Assembly: GCA_011109175.1 (NCBI GenBank)
Contig: RDEW01000046.1
Span: forward strand, 104,006-168,005
Reading direction: 5' to 3'
From: Dicyema japonicum
Lineage: Eukaryota > Dicyemida > Rhombozoa > Dicyemidae
Length of the DNA: 64,000 nt
The notes under the pieces are model-generated. The model was not told the origin of the DNA, did not search any database, and was given only the letters and a program-made list of their open reading frames with translations. Positions 24,430-35,250 of this stretch are shown here, piece by piece. Position numbers and translations under genes: made by a program. Positions within the stretch are counted from its first letter, which is position 1. Every line of letters starts with the position of its first letter.

Positions 24430-24700
24430 CGACGCTTAGTGCAATAGATTTTGGGAAAGATGAAACAATCGTTAAAAAATATTTATAGAAGAGAAGTTTG
24501 GAAAGCGACCTAACTAAAATTATTAATATGAATGTAAAAATGTATTCGTTCCATCTATATTGTCAGCCCATCCTCGGTATCTGACGAAAGATGTTTTTCG
24601 CAATTCAGAGTTTTTTGAGGACAAACAGAAACTTTTGTACACTAAATCTGGAAAATTACGTATGTCTATTTTCAATAAATAGTCTTTAAAACAACAGTTG
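24430..24700 (+). pseudogene. hAT transposase C-terminus
   Basis: SPSSVSDERCFSQFRVF at about 24564-24615 matches the hAT C-terminal block (P..S..SER.FS). The frame ends at once in stops. Lies 170 bp inside the right hAT terminus, as expected. Confidence 0.65.
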
Positions 24701-24879
24701 TCATCTTATTCTTTCGTATCTATATTTTACAAGTTCAAATTGAGAATAAAGTTAAATTTTTAACATAAGGTTAAAATTTTGGTTTATAGGTTAATAAAGT
24801 TATTTTACAAGTTCAAATTGAGAATAAGGTTAAATTTTTTCAAATTTTAAAGTTTAAATTATTTGCCCTAGTCATAACA

Positions 24880-25380
24880 TACACGAAATACTTGAATAGC
24901 CACTTACTGTCAATGAGGTCAAAACCAGAGGAGCATACACCAAAAATGTCCCAAAAAACTAAAGGAAAGAGTAACAGGAAACTTCTGGAGGGCGACGTGC
25001 GGGCAGCCTCACGGGTTATCACGTCGATGACACAGTATTGTCTTGTACCCTCGAGGTCCCGAATACCGTAATACTGACTATGAAAGTTTTTGAATCCTGA
25101 AGGAATTCCAGAGATTATCATAATCCGAAGTGCGCCGCAGAAAGGATCCTACGACCACTTCGGAATCTTTTGAAAGAATTCCAGCATATAGCACCGTCAA
25201 AGCCCCGCTGAGAGAACGAGGAAGGCAAGGAAAGCTGATAAGTGCGGCTCCAGGCCTCACATGCATGGCCGGCGTCCTTGTAAATAGAGAATTCAGGAAG
25301 AGAGTGTATATCCTCTTGACATGGGAGCTACAAGCGATGATAAATATGAAGGGAGAGAAAGGTTTGAGATTAGAATAATT
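24880..25380 (+). mobile_element. YLDD-RLE-type fragment (pre-RT linker)
   Basis: NRKLLEGDVRAASRVITS at 24970-25030 parallels VRRKLMEGDLTAAVRTVC of the copy at 43479-44096. The rest is frameshifted. Both large ORFs here (25130-25378 plus, 25078-25431 minus) lack independent support. Confidence 0.5.
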
Positions 25381-25949
25381 AACATCTGTATCAAATTTCT
25401 CAGGATTAAAAATCTTAATATGATTGGACATTTTTTAGGGTTTCATTCCTTTAAAAACCTTCTTACACATAGGACACATAGTAAATAATTGTTATGCACA
25501 TAGGGTATCACTCCAAACTTTGAGTATTCATCCGAATGTATACGTCGTTTAACTTTTTTGTCACACATCTATAAAAATATTAACTTTTTATTAATACTTT
25601 TTTTCCACTTTGAAAACATGTTTTCTCTTGGGTTCAGCATTGGCGAGTATGGCGGAAAAAATTGAGTCATTTCTATTAGTCGAGAATCTTTCTGCAATTT
25701 TATTTGTTTTATGAATTGCTTCGTTGTCACATGTGACTAAAATATAAAAACTTAATACTCTCAGACCCCTCTTATCGTCTATTCTGTGCTGCAACATACG
25801 AGTCAATGATGGCATCTCTTTTTAGGTAGTTTTCCATCTATTTTTCTGCTGCATTTCTTATCGACATTACTAACAATTTTCATCTTCATCTAGCTTCTTC
25901 TCGTCGAGCCTTTTGTATAGGGCAATCTTGGTCCTTGCTCTCCTCGATT
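25381..25949. other. no recognised gene
   Basis: AT-rich; a 74-codon minus ORF at 25591-25815 has no family signature. Confidence 0.4.
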
Positions 25950-26870
25950 TTTCAGGAAGCTAGATAAAATGCTCTTTGTATGCAGTGTAATACCATCCTT
26001 CCAGTCCATAAAGGAGTGATGAAATGATCGTACGTGAAAAAATAAATAAAAACATATCTGTTTCGAGTCTCAATTTCCTCATACACAATATCGCATGGTG
26101 GGCTATCGAGTCTCAATTTCCTCATACACAATATCGCATGGTGGGCTATCTTCCTAGATTTCTCAAAAGCTGTTTCGAGATACTTCAGGGAGCTCATACT
26201 GTTGATTCCGCATACAGAGTCTTTTCTGAATTCCTTCACTATTCCGACCGAAGAACCTCATTGCACTAGATTTTTCTTCTGACAGTTTTAACCCATGAAA
26301 ACCGCACCAGTCTTTTATCTCTTTCATGTACACATTGAGTCTCTTCTCTAGATCATGACACATCAGACAGTAGCACGTCGTCTGCGTATATCAGCCATTA
26401 GAACATTAAACAATAGACATGAAACGGGCCATTAGAACATTAAACAATAGAGGGCTCAAAATTGATCCTTGTAGGACTCCTCTATTCAATAATATCATAT
26501 TTGAAAAATAGCATCTAACATAGGACTTTCTTCCTTCTAGGTACACTTTCATCCAATTCACTAGTTCCTTTGGGCTTCCCGTCCGAGATAACTGACCGAT
26601 TATGGCTCTGTGGTTAACACTGTCAAATGCTTTTGATATGTCGAGACATATGACATTCAGGAGACATTTGGATTTTCTGGCTTTGCATAACTCAAAGTTG
26701 AGATGAAATAAGCAATCACCGCATGACCGTCCTGGGTGAAAACCAAATTGATCATTTCTGAAGTAGTCTTCTTTTCCAGCTGATTTGTAAGCCTCCAAAG
26801 ACAATTTTTTCCATAATTTTTGAAATCATCGGAGCGTATGATTCGTGCACGATTCACATTATAGTTCAGA
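25950..26870 (-). mobile_element. LINE-A fragment, minus strand
   Basis: From 26804 downward: NDQFGFHPGRSCGDCLFHL, NVICLDISKAFDSVNH (motif A), RGVLQGSILSPLLFN (motif B); after a frameshift EIKDWCGFHGLKLSEEKS (thumb entry). Two local duplications: a 42-bp tandem repeat at about 26067-26150 and a ~28-bp repeat CCATTAGAACATTAAACAAT at 26394-26450. Inactive. Confidence 0.87.
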
Positions 26871-26879
26871 TCCGGGATG

Positions 26880-27440
26880 GAATTTCCAGTTTCTGTTACT
26901 TGACGCGAAAAATCGAGACACTGGCCGCGTAGTCGAATAGGCTATACTCGCATAAAATAATTTAAATCAATATAAATTTTACAGACATAATATTTTGCCA
27001 TAAAGCATTTCTAACGATGATAATGATCTAAAAGCTATAAGATATTACAAACTCTAATAATGCAAATTAAACATTTCCAATTATAATCGAAATCAACATA
27101 TACTTTACTAAATGTCTTTAGTAAAAAGTAAATTGATTGTCGTCGTATGTAAGCACGTCCGGAATTTGCCCCCTAACGGGTAGGGGGCTTATTAAATCTA
27201 ACCTCGTCGACAAAAAATATATTGGTTTCAGGTATAGGTGAAAGTATATTTATCTGAGCATACAACTCTTTGATTTTTAACATCTACGATATTATTCGTT
27301 CAGGTAATATTTTAATTTTTTTAAAAGTATAATTGAATCCTTTCAGGTGGTAATAAATAGCCTTCCACGATATTTTTAATTCATTTTTGAAATATTTCAT
27401 TAGAAAGTCTCCAACAAGAAATATCGTATTCTTCATTCAC
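26880..27440. other. AT-rich intergenic, nothing recognised
   Basis: No gene, repeat or RNA signature recognised. Confidence 0.4.
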
Positions 27441-27449
27441 TCATTCTCA

Positions 27450-27966
27450 TATTAAGTCAGATATTCAGCCGCCTCAAAAGAGCACTTCACAACTCCGTTG
27501 ATGGCTGCATGCTTCGGGAACCGGCCTCTGCTGAGACAGCAAGAGAGCGGGTGAAGTCCTTTGCATTCCACATCAGATTCACAACGCATGGATGAGGCTG
27601 GTATTGGTCAATCCCCAGATGGATAGAAATCTCACTCCGAAGGGCGTCCTATAAAAGAAGGGAACCAATTGAGGATGATCGAAACGCGTTCAGATAAGCA
27701 CCGCTGTGAAGGGAAGAGGCTGCCAGAATGCAAGCCCTATGGTGCAAGTCTTCCATTTCCATAAGGGTCGGATGAGTATTTTTGTACAGAATGTTGAGTA
27801 TTTTTGTACACCCTCTTCCCAGTTCCAACGAATTATCTTCCTGGAGTGATCGATTGAAAACATTGGTGATCATTTTTTCAAGCTCCTCACGGGCATGTTT
27901 TAAAAGTTCTGCTGGGATATTGTCTGGTCCGGTGTTCAATTTTTTAATTGTTTGAAATTTTTCCAA
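27450..27966 (-). mobile_element. chimeric retroelement debris: RT fingers joined to YLDD-RLE tail
   Basis: One open minus frame (27966-27649) starts as RT fingers (KKLNTGPDNIPAELLKHA) and continues as HHRACILAASSLHSGAYLNAF, which corresponds to RRLACLKTASCHSTGAWMNAF upstream of the zinc knuckle in the 41741-43495 copy. In the next frame 27450-27620 supplies LHPLSC..SRGRFPKHAAIN, the knuckle itself. So pieces of two retroelement types are fused in frame, probably by template switching or deletion. Confidence 0.6.
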
Positions 27967-28430
27967 ATGCTTTTTGGGTGCAATAGAGTGGATTTGTCAG
28001 GTTTTATGGTTTCATTGTGTAGTCAGTGTCCATGAAAATAGAAGATCAAAGTGCGATGCTACGATATTAGCTTTATTAAGTCACCAATGACTTCAAAACG
28101 CAAGGAATCCGTTTAAATCGTAATAGTTAAGACTGATCTAATGCAGAATAGTTAAAAAACTATTGTTCTTAATGATTGTAGTTGTTGCGCTTTTCTAACA
28201 TTCAACTGAACTAATTATATACGGAGTCGTAATTTTCAAAATAGCACTTTAATACAGCAAACCAACTACTACATCTAAAAATAATCCATTTGGTAGAAAC
28301 ATCTGGAAAACATCCGATAACCCAAAAAGATATCTTATAGATTTATTCTTTGTTGTGGCAATTTTAAATTTCTTTGATGAATCAACTATTTTATTGTATA
28401 GGAACAAAACAGTCTATCATTCTGAATTTA
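27967..28430. other. AT-rich, no feature recognised
   Basis: No gene, repeat or RNA signature recognised. Confidence 0.4.
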
Positions 28431-28980
28431 GAATTCGTCTTTGAATTGCAGAGCATGTTGATTGGTGTTCTTCATATCAAAAACGTTTTTCTTATTCCAT
28501 ATTGACGGCAGAGATGTAGGTGTAAACATCTGATCACTTCATTATGCTGCCTGAGATATGAGGTATTCAACATTCTCCCACACCTAGTTGCTAGGTGATC
28601 GACGGTCTTCTTTGCTGAGTTACAATGTCGCACTTATCTCTGTTATCAAAAAATGTTACGATCCTGGAGTAGACACAGCCTTCTCTCTGTTATAGGGGAG
28701 TGATTTCCATGCACTACCCATCCAGAGGATTCAGCAATATTCACTTCTGTGTCTTTTAAACACTGAAATAAAATAGAGTGCAGCGGTTTCTTCTCAATTT
28801 TTCCCAATAGATATGCTGTATTTCCATCAATTTCGACAAGTCCTTCACATTTTCAATGTTGTACTTTCGGGAAATGAATTCTACGATAGTGGGCATGTGT
28901 GTTTTCTTTGAATTAATTACCCGTAGTGTTCCCGCTCTTCTTAGGGAATAATTTTCCTTATGTTCCAATTACCATAAAAT
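28431..28980 (-). mobile_element. R4-like retrotransposon fragment (C-terminal), minus strand
   Basis: Minus strand holds LCLLQDRN, KCDIVT/RHCNSAKKTVDHLATRC-type knuckle, RQHNEVIRCLHLHLC and RQYGIRK, parallel to 16200-16330 and to 29480-29560. Upstream (28968-28756) is a 70-codon frame, probably the same element's thumb region. Broken. Confidence 0.65.
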
Positions 28981-29197
28981 TGGAGGAGCATTCGTTCTGC
29001 TTTGCTACTGACAGTCTCGAGGCCTCTTCCAAATTTATTTCTTGGTAGATAAAGTCTTTCTTTGTTTGCCAATTAAAGTTTAGCCGTATCTTTTATTTCG
29101 TGACAAGTTTCTAAATAAACTTGAAAATTCATCATGAAGACCAGAATTTTATTAAATTAATTAAAATTATTCCAAAGACCAAGGGTGACTAAACTGA

Positions 29198-29383
29198 CTA
29201 AATCCTTGATCCTGACTCGTTCCAGCGGTCCAGAACTTGTCTCCAGGTAACTACATTGTCCCCCGGGGAATAGTTGGGTCCTCTTGATGTTGGCCGGGCA
29301 TTGAGCGTATTCTCAGTAAGGTATATCCATCGGAGGGAAAAAAAATAATTTCTGATTGATTCTATTGGAAGAAGCCACTTCAC
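29198..29383 (-). other. unassigned 61-codon ORF
   Basis: Holds PGDNVVTWRQVLDRW, which looks protein-like rather than random but is not a family I can name. No ultrashort introns seen. Confidence 0.25.
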
Positions 29384-29690
29384 TCTATTTTGTTTAACAG
29401 TTACGGAGATGCTAACGTTGATCTGGAGGGATCTTCGGAGTGGTTAACCAGTGGAAATAATAGCCCAAGATTGGAGGGCATGTATTGTTTGCTTCAGGAC
29501 AGGAACTTGTTTTTTGATACCAATGATTTAGTTTGTAATCATTACAAGACTAAGAAATCAGTTGATCATTTACACGTTGTAGCAGAATACTCAATAGTGA
29601 TAAAGAGAATGGGTGTGTGTAACCGTGTAAAAAACCAAGAATCACTCCTAAAAACCCAATCTACCCTAAAAACACAGAGCTATTCATACT
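29384..29690 (+). mobile_element. R4-like fragment, plus strand
   Basis: SSEWLTSGNNSPRLEGM, YCLLQDRNLFFDTND, CNHYKTKKSVDHLHVVAEY: the segment around the endonuclease zinc knuckle, with the second Cys of the pair and the terminal Cys lost. Too short and worn for function. Confidence 0.65.
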
Positions 29691-30340
29691 AAAGTTCAGA
29701 AATTAATACCTTCGGCAAAATGAGACAACAAAAAACTAAATTCCTCTTATTTGCTACAGTTTTTATTAATCAGATATTTCTTCCAAATGATCAATCCTTA
29801 AGAAAGAACAATCCACGTGGCTAATTTTATTAATTAGAAATCGCTAAGTCAATAAAATTTATTATAATCAAAAAATTGGTGAGAAAAATGAGACGCATTA
29901 TAACAGTCCAGTTTCTGTTCCTCTATATAAAAGTAGAGCTCTTCTAGGGGACAGAAGGTGTAATGAATGTAAGGATTTGGCTCATAGTATTCTCCAAGGT
30001 AGGGACAGTAGTCATTGAAACCTTTTCAATGACTTTCCTGATTGAATGCGGCATAACAGATGACACGTTAGTATTTTATTCAAAAACTCGAAAAATTAAT
30101 AAATAAAAAAAATAAAAATCAATAAAATTTTTGACTTCATTGACCAAAAAATTAAATTTTGACCTTTTTTGACATTACCCAAAATTTTGAATTTTGATTT
30201 TATAACTTTTGATTTATATAGTACACTAGCTTGCAGCTCGCTTTGCTCCTGTGGAGATCAGTTTTTTCCTTAGTGAATTATATTTAACGAATTAAACTAT
30301 TTTTTTTTAAAAAACAAATTTTTATATTATAATAACAATA
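29691..30340. other. AT-rich region, no gene recognised
   Basis: No gene, repeat or RNA signature recognised. Confidence 0.4.
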
Positions 30341-30410
30341 ATAATAGTAGCGGCCTTTTCACGAGAGCCATAATATTTATAGCTCCGCATAGGCAGGACA
30401 CATACTTTCT
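30341..30410 (-). repeat. SINE-1 3' end
   Basis: ATAATAATAGTAGCGGCCTT, CACGAGAGCCATAATATTT, AGCTCCGCATAGGCAGGACA: near-identical to 32228-32292. Only the last ~65 bp of the SINE are present. Confidence 0.8.
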
Positions 30411-32235
30411 TATAATGACGAGGAGTACCTTCCTTTCCCGGACAGAAAAATCAAACAAAAACTCTCAATGACGAAATATCTAAAAGGATTAGAAAAACAG
30501 AAGCAAACAGATTGGACAAACTAGTATCTTCCATTTCATTTCAGAAATCTGCTCAGAAGCTATGGAGAGAAATTAAACAACTTGGTCCAAAAGGAAATTT
30601 TAAAAGACAACAGACGGATCAGCACAGTCTTAACACGCTCATGAAATATTACGCCAATATAAGCCACAAACCTTTCAGGAAAATAGATGGCCTTCTTTAT
30701 CCTCAATAAGACCGAGGAGAACACAGCCGATTAATTTTATCTCTCATTCAGATGTCAGTGAGGGTTTGAAGAGGATGAATTCTTCCCTTTCATGTGGGCC
30801 AGATTCTATCCCTGGTATTTTACTAAAACACCTTGGACTTATTGCGATTGATGCAATCACAGTGATTTTCAACTATTCAATAAACATGAATACAATTCCA
30901 ACTATCTGGAAATTGTCTTATATACGCCCAATTCTTAAGCCTGGCAAGCCTAAAAACAATCCTGCATCATTTTGACCAATCTCTTTACTATGCACCTTAT
31001 CAAAGTTATTGGAAAAATTGATTCTTAACCTTATAACCCCGTTCCTCCCTTTTTCGTCCTCACAACATGGATTTAGAAGGGGTCATTCAACTTCCACCCA
31101 CCTAACTTCCCTCAACCAATTTATCATTGAAGGCTTTAACACAAATCCTCGTCACCTCAAAAAAGTCGTCTGCTCGATCGATTTACGAAAGCCCTTCGAC
31201 TCTGTCTCAAGGAAAATCCTAACCTGGAAATTGTTTGGCCTCCCTGTCAACCCCAATATAAAACTTTGGCTTGCTAACTTCATTAATGGAAGAAGGGCTC
31301 AAGTATACATGGATCGGACCAAATCAATTTCAAGATTACTACCTAATGGTATCCCACAAGGTTCCTTTTTATCACTCGCCTTATGTAACTCATACATGTT
31401 GTATTTACCGCAACCCGATAATAAAGACGATTTCATCCTATCATATACAGATGACCTATTAATCGGATCTCGCGATCAAGATATCCCAAAGGCATCAGAT
31501 AGACTACAAGAATACCTTCACAAGATTCAAATTTGGCTAAATTATAACCGGCTTGATATATCTACTGAAAAATCTTCTTCGTCTTTATTTACCTCAGACA
31601 AACGACTTGGACAAATGACAGTGGATATATTTATCAACCAGACAAAAATACCTTTCACGAAGAAACTGAAAATCTTGGGGATCACCTTCGACACACACAT
31701 GTCCTTTTCATCTCACGTCGACGCTGTCTCTGGAAGCTGCTCAAGAAAGCTAGGATAATCAAAACTATTTTAAAACCCCTTTCCCAGCTTTGAAATTTTT
31801 GTACAAACAATTCATTGAGCCATCTGTCAGCTATGCGTGTATGTCATGGGGAATCAATCTGTCCTGGACGAAAGAACAAAGAATTCGGGACATTCAGGCC
31901 TTAACAGCCACTACTATTAGTAATCTCGGGAAACTAGAAAAACTAATACCCTCATCACTTGAAGACCTTATCCGACAAAATGGAAAGGGATTTGCTACCC
32001 TGTGCAAGCAGTGCAACTCTCAACAATACACAGCCACGATGTGTCTTATGAGAAGGGTATACATCACCCCTCTCCAATTCTTATTCCCGAAACCACCCCG
32101 CCCACAGAGAAGTTGTGATGGATCCCAGAAGGCGCACGAGGAAAAAATGAGAATTCTGATTGAGGCCTTCGAGATCACTTAATTAATTTAGTAATTAAAT
32201 TAACTATTGGTGTTCTTGGGTTAATAATAATAATA
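30411..32235 (+). mobile_element. LINE-B copy (linker, RT, 3' tail)
   Basis: SSISFQKSAQKLWREIKQL (30525) linker; MNSSLSCGPDSIPGILLKH and WKLSYIRPILKPGKP (RT fingers, 30770-30960); 31009-31758 gives one 249-codon RT frame with SSQHGFRRGHSTSTHL, CSIDLRKPFDSVSRK (motif A, A changed to P), RLLPNGIPQGSFLSLA (motif B), LSYTDDLLIGS (motif C YTDD), KLKILGITFD; thumb in 31790-32182. Ends in (TAA)n at 32219-32235. One stop at 30975 and a frameshift at ~31760, and the motif A and C changes make activity unlikely. Confidence 0.9.
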
Positions 32236-32560
32236 ATAACGGCCTTTTCACGAGAGCCATAATATTTATAGCTCCGCATAGGCAGGACACACACTTTATT
32301 TAAGTAAAGAACAGTTAATTTTAACTAATCGTTGAACCAAGGAATGATCTTCACTTCTTTTTTTCTTTTTCTTGTGTGTGGGTCCTTTCTAGACAATCCA
32401 GTTCCGCAGTGAGTATCCACTGATGATGGCGTCACTCGTCAAACCTTTTCTGCATCGTAGATGCGTGGAACCTTCCACCAGGTGAACAGCAGCGAGAATC
32501 GAACCCGTAACCTAAGCCACTTTAGCCCGACACCTAACCATTATGCCACCCAGCTTGAAG
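32236..32560 (-). repeat. SINE-1, most complete copy, tRNA-derived head
   Basis: On the minus strand from 32560: GGGTGGCATAATGGTTAGG (pol III box-A like) and ACGGGTTCGATTCTCGC (box B), about 35 nt apart, then a unique body (CGCATCTACGATG, GTGGATACTCACTGCGG, AATAAAGTGTGTGTCC), ending GAAAAGGCCG plus (TTA)n. Box A, box B, body and short-repeat tail are the anatomy of a tRNA-derived SINE. Sits directly against the LINE-B (TAA)n tail. Confidence 0.8.
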
Positions 32561-32599
32561 AGGTCGAATCATCCTGATTGTTATATATAGTAAAAATTA

Positions 32600-33450
32600 C
32601 CAAATATCTTATTGTAATGCTTGTTGATATACTACACTTCTTGTACAACCGTTTTTTGTTAATATGAATAGGTTTTCTCGTTCACCTATCCTAGAACAAC
32701 CTACATATAACGGTCCATGTGCAAAACATTCACTTGCTAGAGATAAACCTACTACTTTAAGAGTTTGTCTCTGTGATTTGTTGATTGTCATTGCGAAACT
32801 CAACTTCAATGGAAATTGTAGTCTCTTAAATCTAAATGGTAATTCATCCGAAATTATTGGAATTCTTGGAATATAAAAGTCTTCTCCTTTATTTCGCCCG
32901 TTAATATCGTTGCTTCTATAATATTAGACATCAAATTTTTTACTACCAATCTTGTACCATTACATAACCTTGGAGATTTTAGATTTCGTGATAGAACAAT
33001 TGGAGCTCCTACTTTTAATGTTAAAGTATGATGAGGCATCCATAACGGTTCTAAAGAATTTAGAAATTCCACAGGATATTCACATGCTGATTCTTGATCC
33101 ATAATTACATCAACAGATTTATAAATACGTTCCAACCCGGGTAAATTAATAAGTATGTCTAAGTTAATATTTTGTACTTTATCATTTAGTGGTGCTAGTG
33201 TAGCTCTTCCCGAAGCCAGTCGAAACACATGTAGTTTTCCTGTAGATCTGGATACACAAAAGTCAATAAATTTTCTGAGCTGTGTACATTTATAAATAAT
33301 TCTTCAGGAAGTTGTACCTTTAAATCTTCTGAATTTTTTCGAGTGCTCCATTCGCAACAATTAAAAGTACCTTAGCAAAGGTATTCGTTTCTGACTTGTT
33401 TTGTGCACGAATATTTACATATAAACTTACCTTTTAAATTTCAATTTTTT
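32600..33450 (-). mobile_element. Helitron PIF1-like helicase remnant
   Basis: From 33450 downward on the minus strand: FAKVLLIVANGAL, QLPEELFINVHSS, FVYPDLQ, then ASGRATLAPLNDKVQNIN, VEFLNSLEPLWMPHHTLTL, KVGAPIVLSRNL, LCNGTRLVV, IIEATILTG, and finally LSFAMTINKSQRQTLKVVGL, CFAHGPLYVGCSR. This is the ordered C-terminal half of Helitron helicases (VGAPI..LRN; CNGTRL; INKSQGQT with G changed to R; LYVACSR). Three frames, so dead. The 5' part runs into the minisatellite. Confidence 0.85.
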
Positions 33451-33454
33451 TCAG

Positions 33455-34130
33455 AAACAGATCAAAGTAAGAGGTCGAATAATCCTATTTTGTAATGAAT
33501 CTCTTTTTTTTAAACTCTTTTTAGAATTTTAATTTTCTAAGGGACCAATCTCTTTAAGAGGTCGAATCATCCTATTTTGCAATGAATCTCTTTTTTTTAA
33601 AACTCTTTTTACAATTTTAATTTTCTAAGGGACCAATCTCTTGAAGAGGTCGAATCATCCTATTTTGCAATGAATCTCTTTTTTTAGCTCTTTTTAGAAT
33701 TTTAATTTTCTAAGGGACCGATCTCTTGAAGAAGTCGACTCATCTTTTTTTCAAGTGAATCTCTTTTTTTAGCTCTTTTTATAATTTTAATTTTCTAAGG
33801 GACCGATCTCTTGAAGAAGTCGACTCATCTTTTTTTGAAGTGAATCTCTTTTTTAGCTCTTTTTATAATTTTAATTTTCTAAGGGACCGATCTCTTGAAG
33901 AGGTCGACTCATCTTTTTTGCAATGAATCTCTNNNNNNCGAATCATCTTATTTTTATGTGAATCTCTTTTTAACTCTTTTTTACAATTTTAATTTTCTAA
34001 GGGACCGATCTCTTGAAGAGGTCGAATCATCTTATTTTGCAATGAATCTCTTTTTTTAACTCTTTTTAGAATTTTAATTTTCTAAGGGACCGATCTCTTG
34101 AAGAGGTCGATTTTATTTTGCAATTATCTC
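33455..34130. repeat. ~85-bp minisatellite array, about 8 units, with assembly gap
   Basis: GGGACC recurs at 33541, 33629, 33714, 33799, 33883, 34001 and 34086, i.e. steps of 88, 85, 85, 84, 118, 85. The 118 step contains six N (33933-33938), so the array is probably misassembled there. Each unit has a pyrimidine-rich part (ATCTCTTTTTTT..CTCTTTTTA) and a near-perfect 19-nt palindrome CGATCTCTTGAAGAGGTCG. Confidence 0.92.
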
Positions 34131-34189
34131 CGATCTTATTTTGCAATTATCTTAGGCATATCCTTTTTTAGCTATATAAGTGCGCACGC

Positions 34190-34395
34190 ATAATAGGTTA
34201 AAGACCTCAATTACTTGCAGTTGTGGAAACCCCTCCAGTGGAGTAAAGGAGAGCTAATGATCCTTTAATGTGTCAGAGACAAGTGGATCACATGGCGCCA
34301 CTCTAGTAGGAAAAGAAAGAGAAGGAACAGACAAAACAAACAGAAAACTTAATCCAATTAGCCACTTAGTATCACATTGCGCGACGCGGAGATTC
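34190..34395 (-). repeat. SINE-2 copy, minus strand
   Basis: Reverse complement shares with 46980-47230: CTAATTGG..AAGTTTTCTG, AGAGTGGCG(C/T)CATGTGATCC, CTCCACTGGAGGGGTTTCC and CAACTGCA, in the same order and spacing. Confidence 0.7.
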
Positions 34396-35250
34396 AAAAA
34401 TCTCCTCTTGAATAGTTTAAATCTACTGTGAATAGTTCAAATCTAATCTCTCAAAGAACTCTCTGGCACAAATCATCTGTTAGTTTATTTTTGAATTAAT
34501 AATAATTAATTTTTTAATTTAATTTAAATTACTTATCATGGCCCTGACAAAGTATCTTCAATTCATCTAAAACAACTGCACTATCCAACTTTATTATTGT
34601 CCTGCCTGTTCAAAGAAATTTATGCTTCCGGATAGCATCCAGACATCTAAAAATCATCTCAACTACCAGATGTTTAGCGACAGACAGATTGTCCGCGAGT
34701 GGGAGAAAGTTATACTCGGATAGAAGGCTGACTCACACTGGGGCTCAATCCTATATACGAACAATGTAAAAATATTATGTGCCACTTGGATTCCGTCATG
34801 GCTTTTGGAAAACATGTAATTCCCACGTCACAACAAAGAAGTACTTTTATAAAAATTACTATTTTCTTGTTGTCCTACTAATTGCATAAAATTTTGCTGA
34901 AAAGGTAAGAATTTTAAGCCAAATCTTTGGTTATACTTAATAAAATAAAGAAACAGTCAGCTGAGGGTCCATACAGCGGCCACTGACTGCGTGGGTACTC
35001 CCTCTCAGGAGGGCGAGTGAGATCCGCTCAAATAGCAACGCTCACGGGGATCTCACGTGTAGAAATCCGGATGCTTCAACCGCGAAAAAATCAAAAGTAA
35101 TATTTTAATATTCAGAAAACAATACAAAGAAATAAAACAATAAAATTACGAGAAATTAAACTATAAAAATGTGGTTTAGCCTATCCTTGAATTTAAAATA
35201 ATTAATATTACTATAAATGCTATAAATTACAAATTTTAGCAAAAACGGAA
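34396..35250. other. 5' flank of the SLC17-like gene; no gene recognised
   Basis: Mostly AT-rich. A GC-richer patch at 34965-35075 (CTCAGGAGGGCGAGTGAGATCC, CACGGGGATCTCACG) stands out but forms no RNA gene I recognise. Confidence 0.4.

Larger units (their letters stand above)
19392..24870 (+). mobile_element. hAT DNA transposon, carrying nested LINE-C and Tigger insertions
   Basis: Left end TAGGGGTGATAAAG (19392) and right end TTTGCCCTA (24870) read TAGGG.. inward on each strand. The flanks are ATCATAAC (19384-19391) and GTCATAAC (24871-24878), an 8-bp target-site duplication with 7/8 match, as expected for hAT. Subterminal AAAGTTAAATTTT motifs occur at both ends. The host transposase remains at 23770-23905 (BED/CGBP1-like zinc finger) and at about 24560-24620 (C-terminal dimerisation block). 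Everything between 19640 and 23650 is later insertions. The two-ended structure plus TSD makes the element boundaries credible. Confidence 0.75.

Noticed and set aside
25078-25431. 117-codon minus ORF as a gene
   Set aside because: The opposite strand carries recognisable YLDD-RLE linker sequence and the ORF has no family signature.
32480-32560. Functional tRNA gene on the minus strand
   Set aside because: Box A and box B are present, but the head is fused to a repeated body and short-repeat tail found elsewhere in the window; no acceptor stem closes. It is a SINE head.
33455-34130. CRISPR-like array
   Set aside because: Units are contiguous ~85-bp tandem repeats without unique spacers, in a genome with spliceosomal introns.
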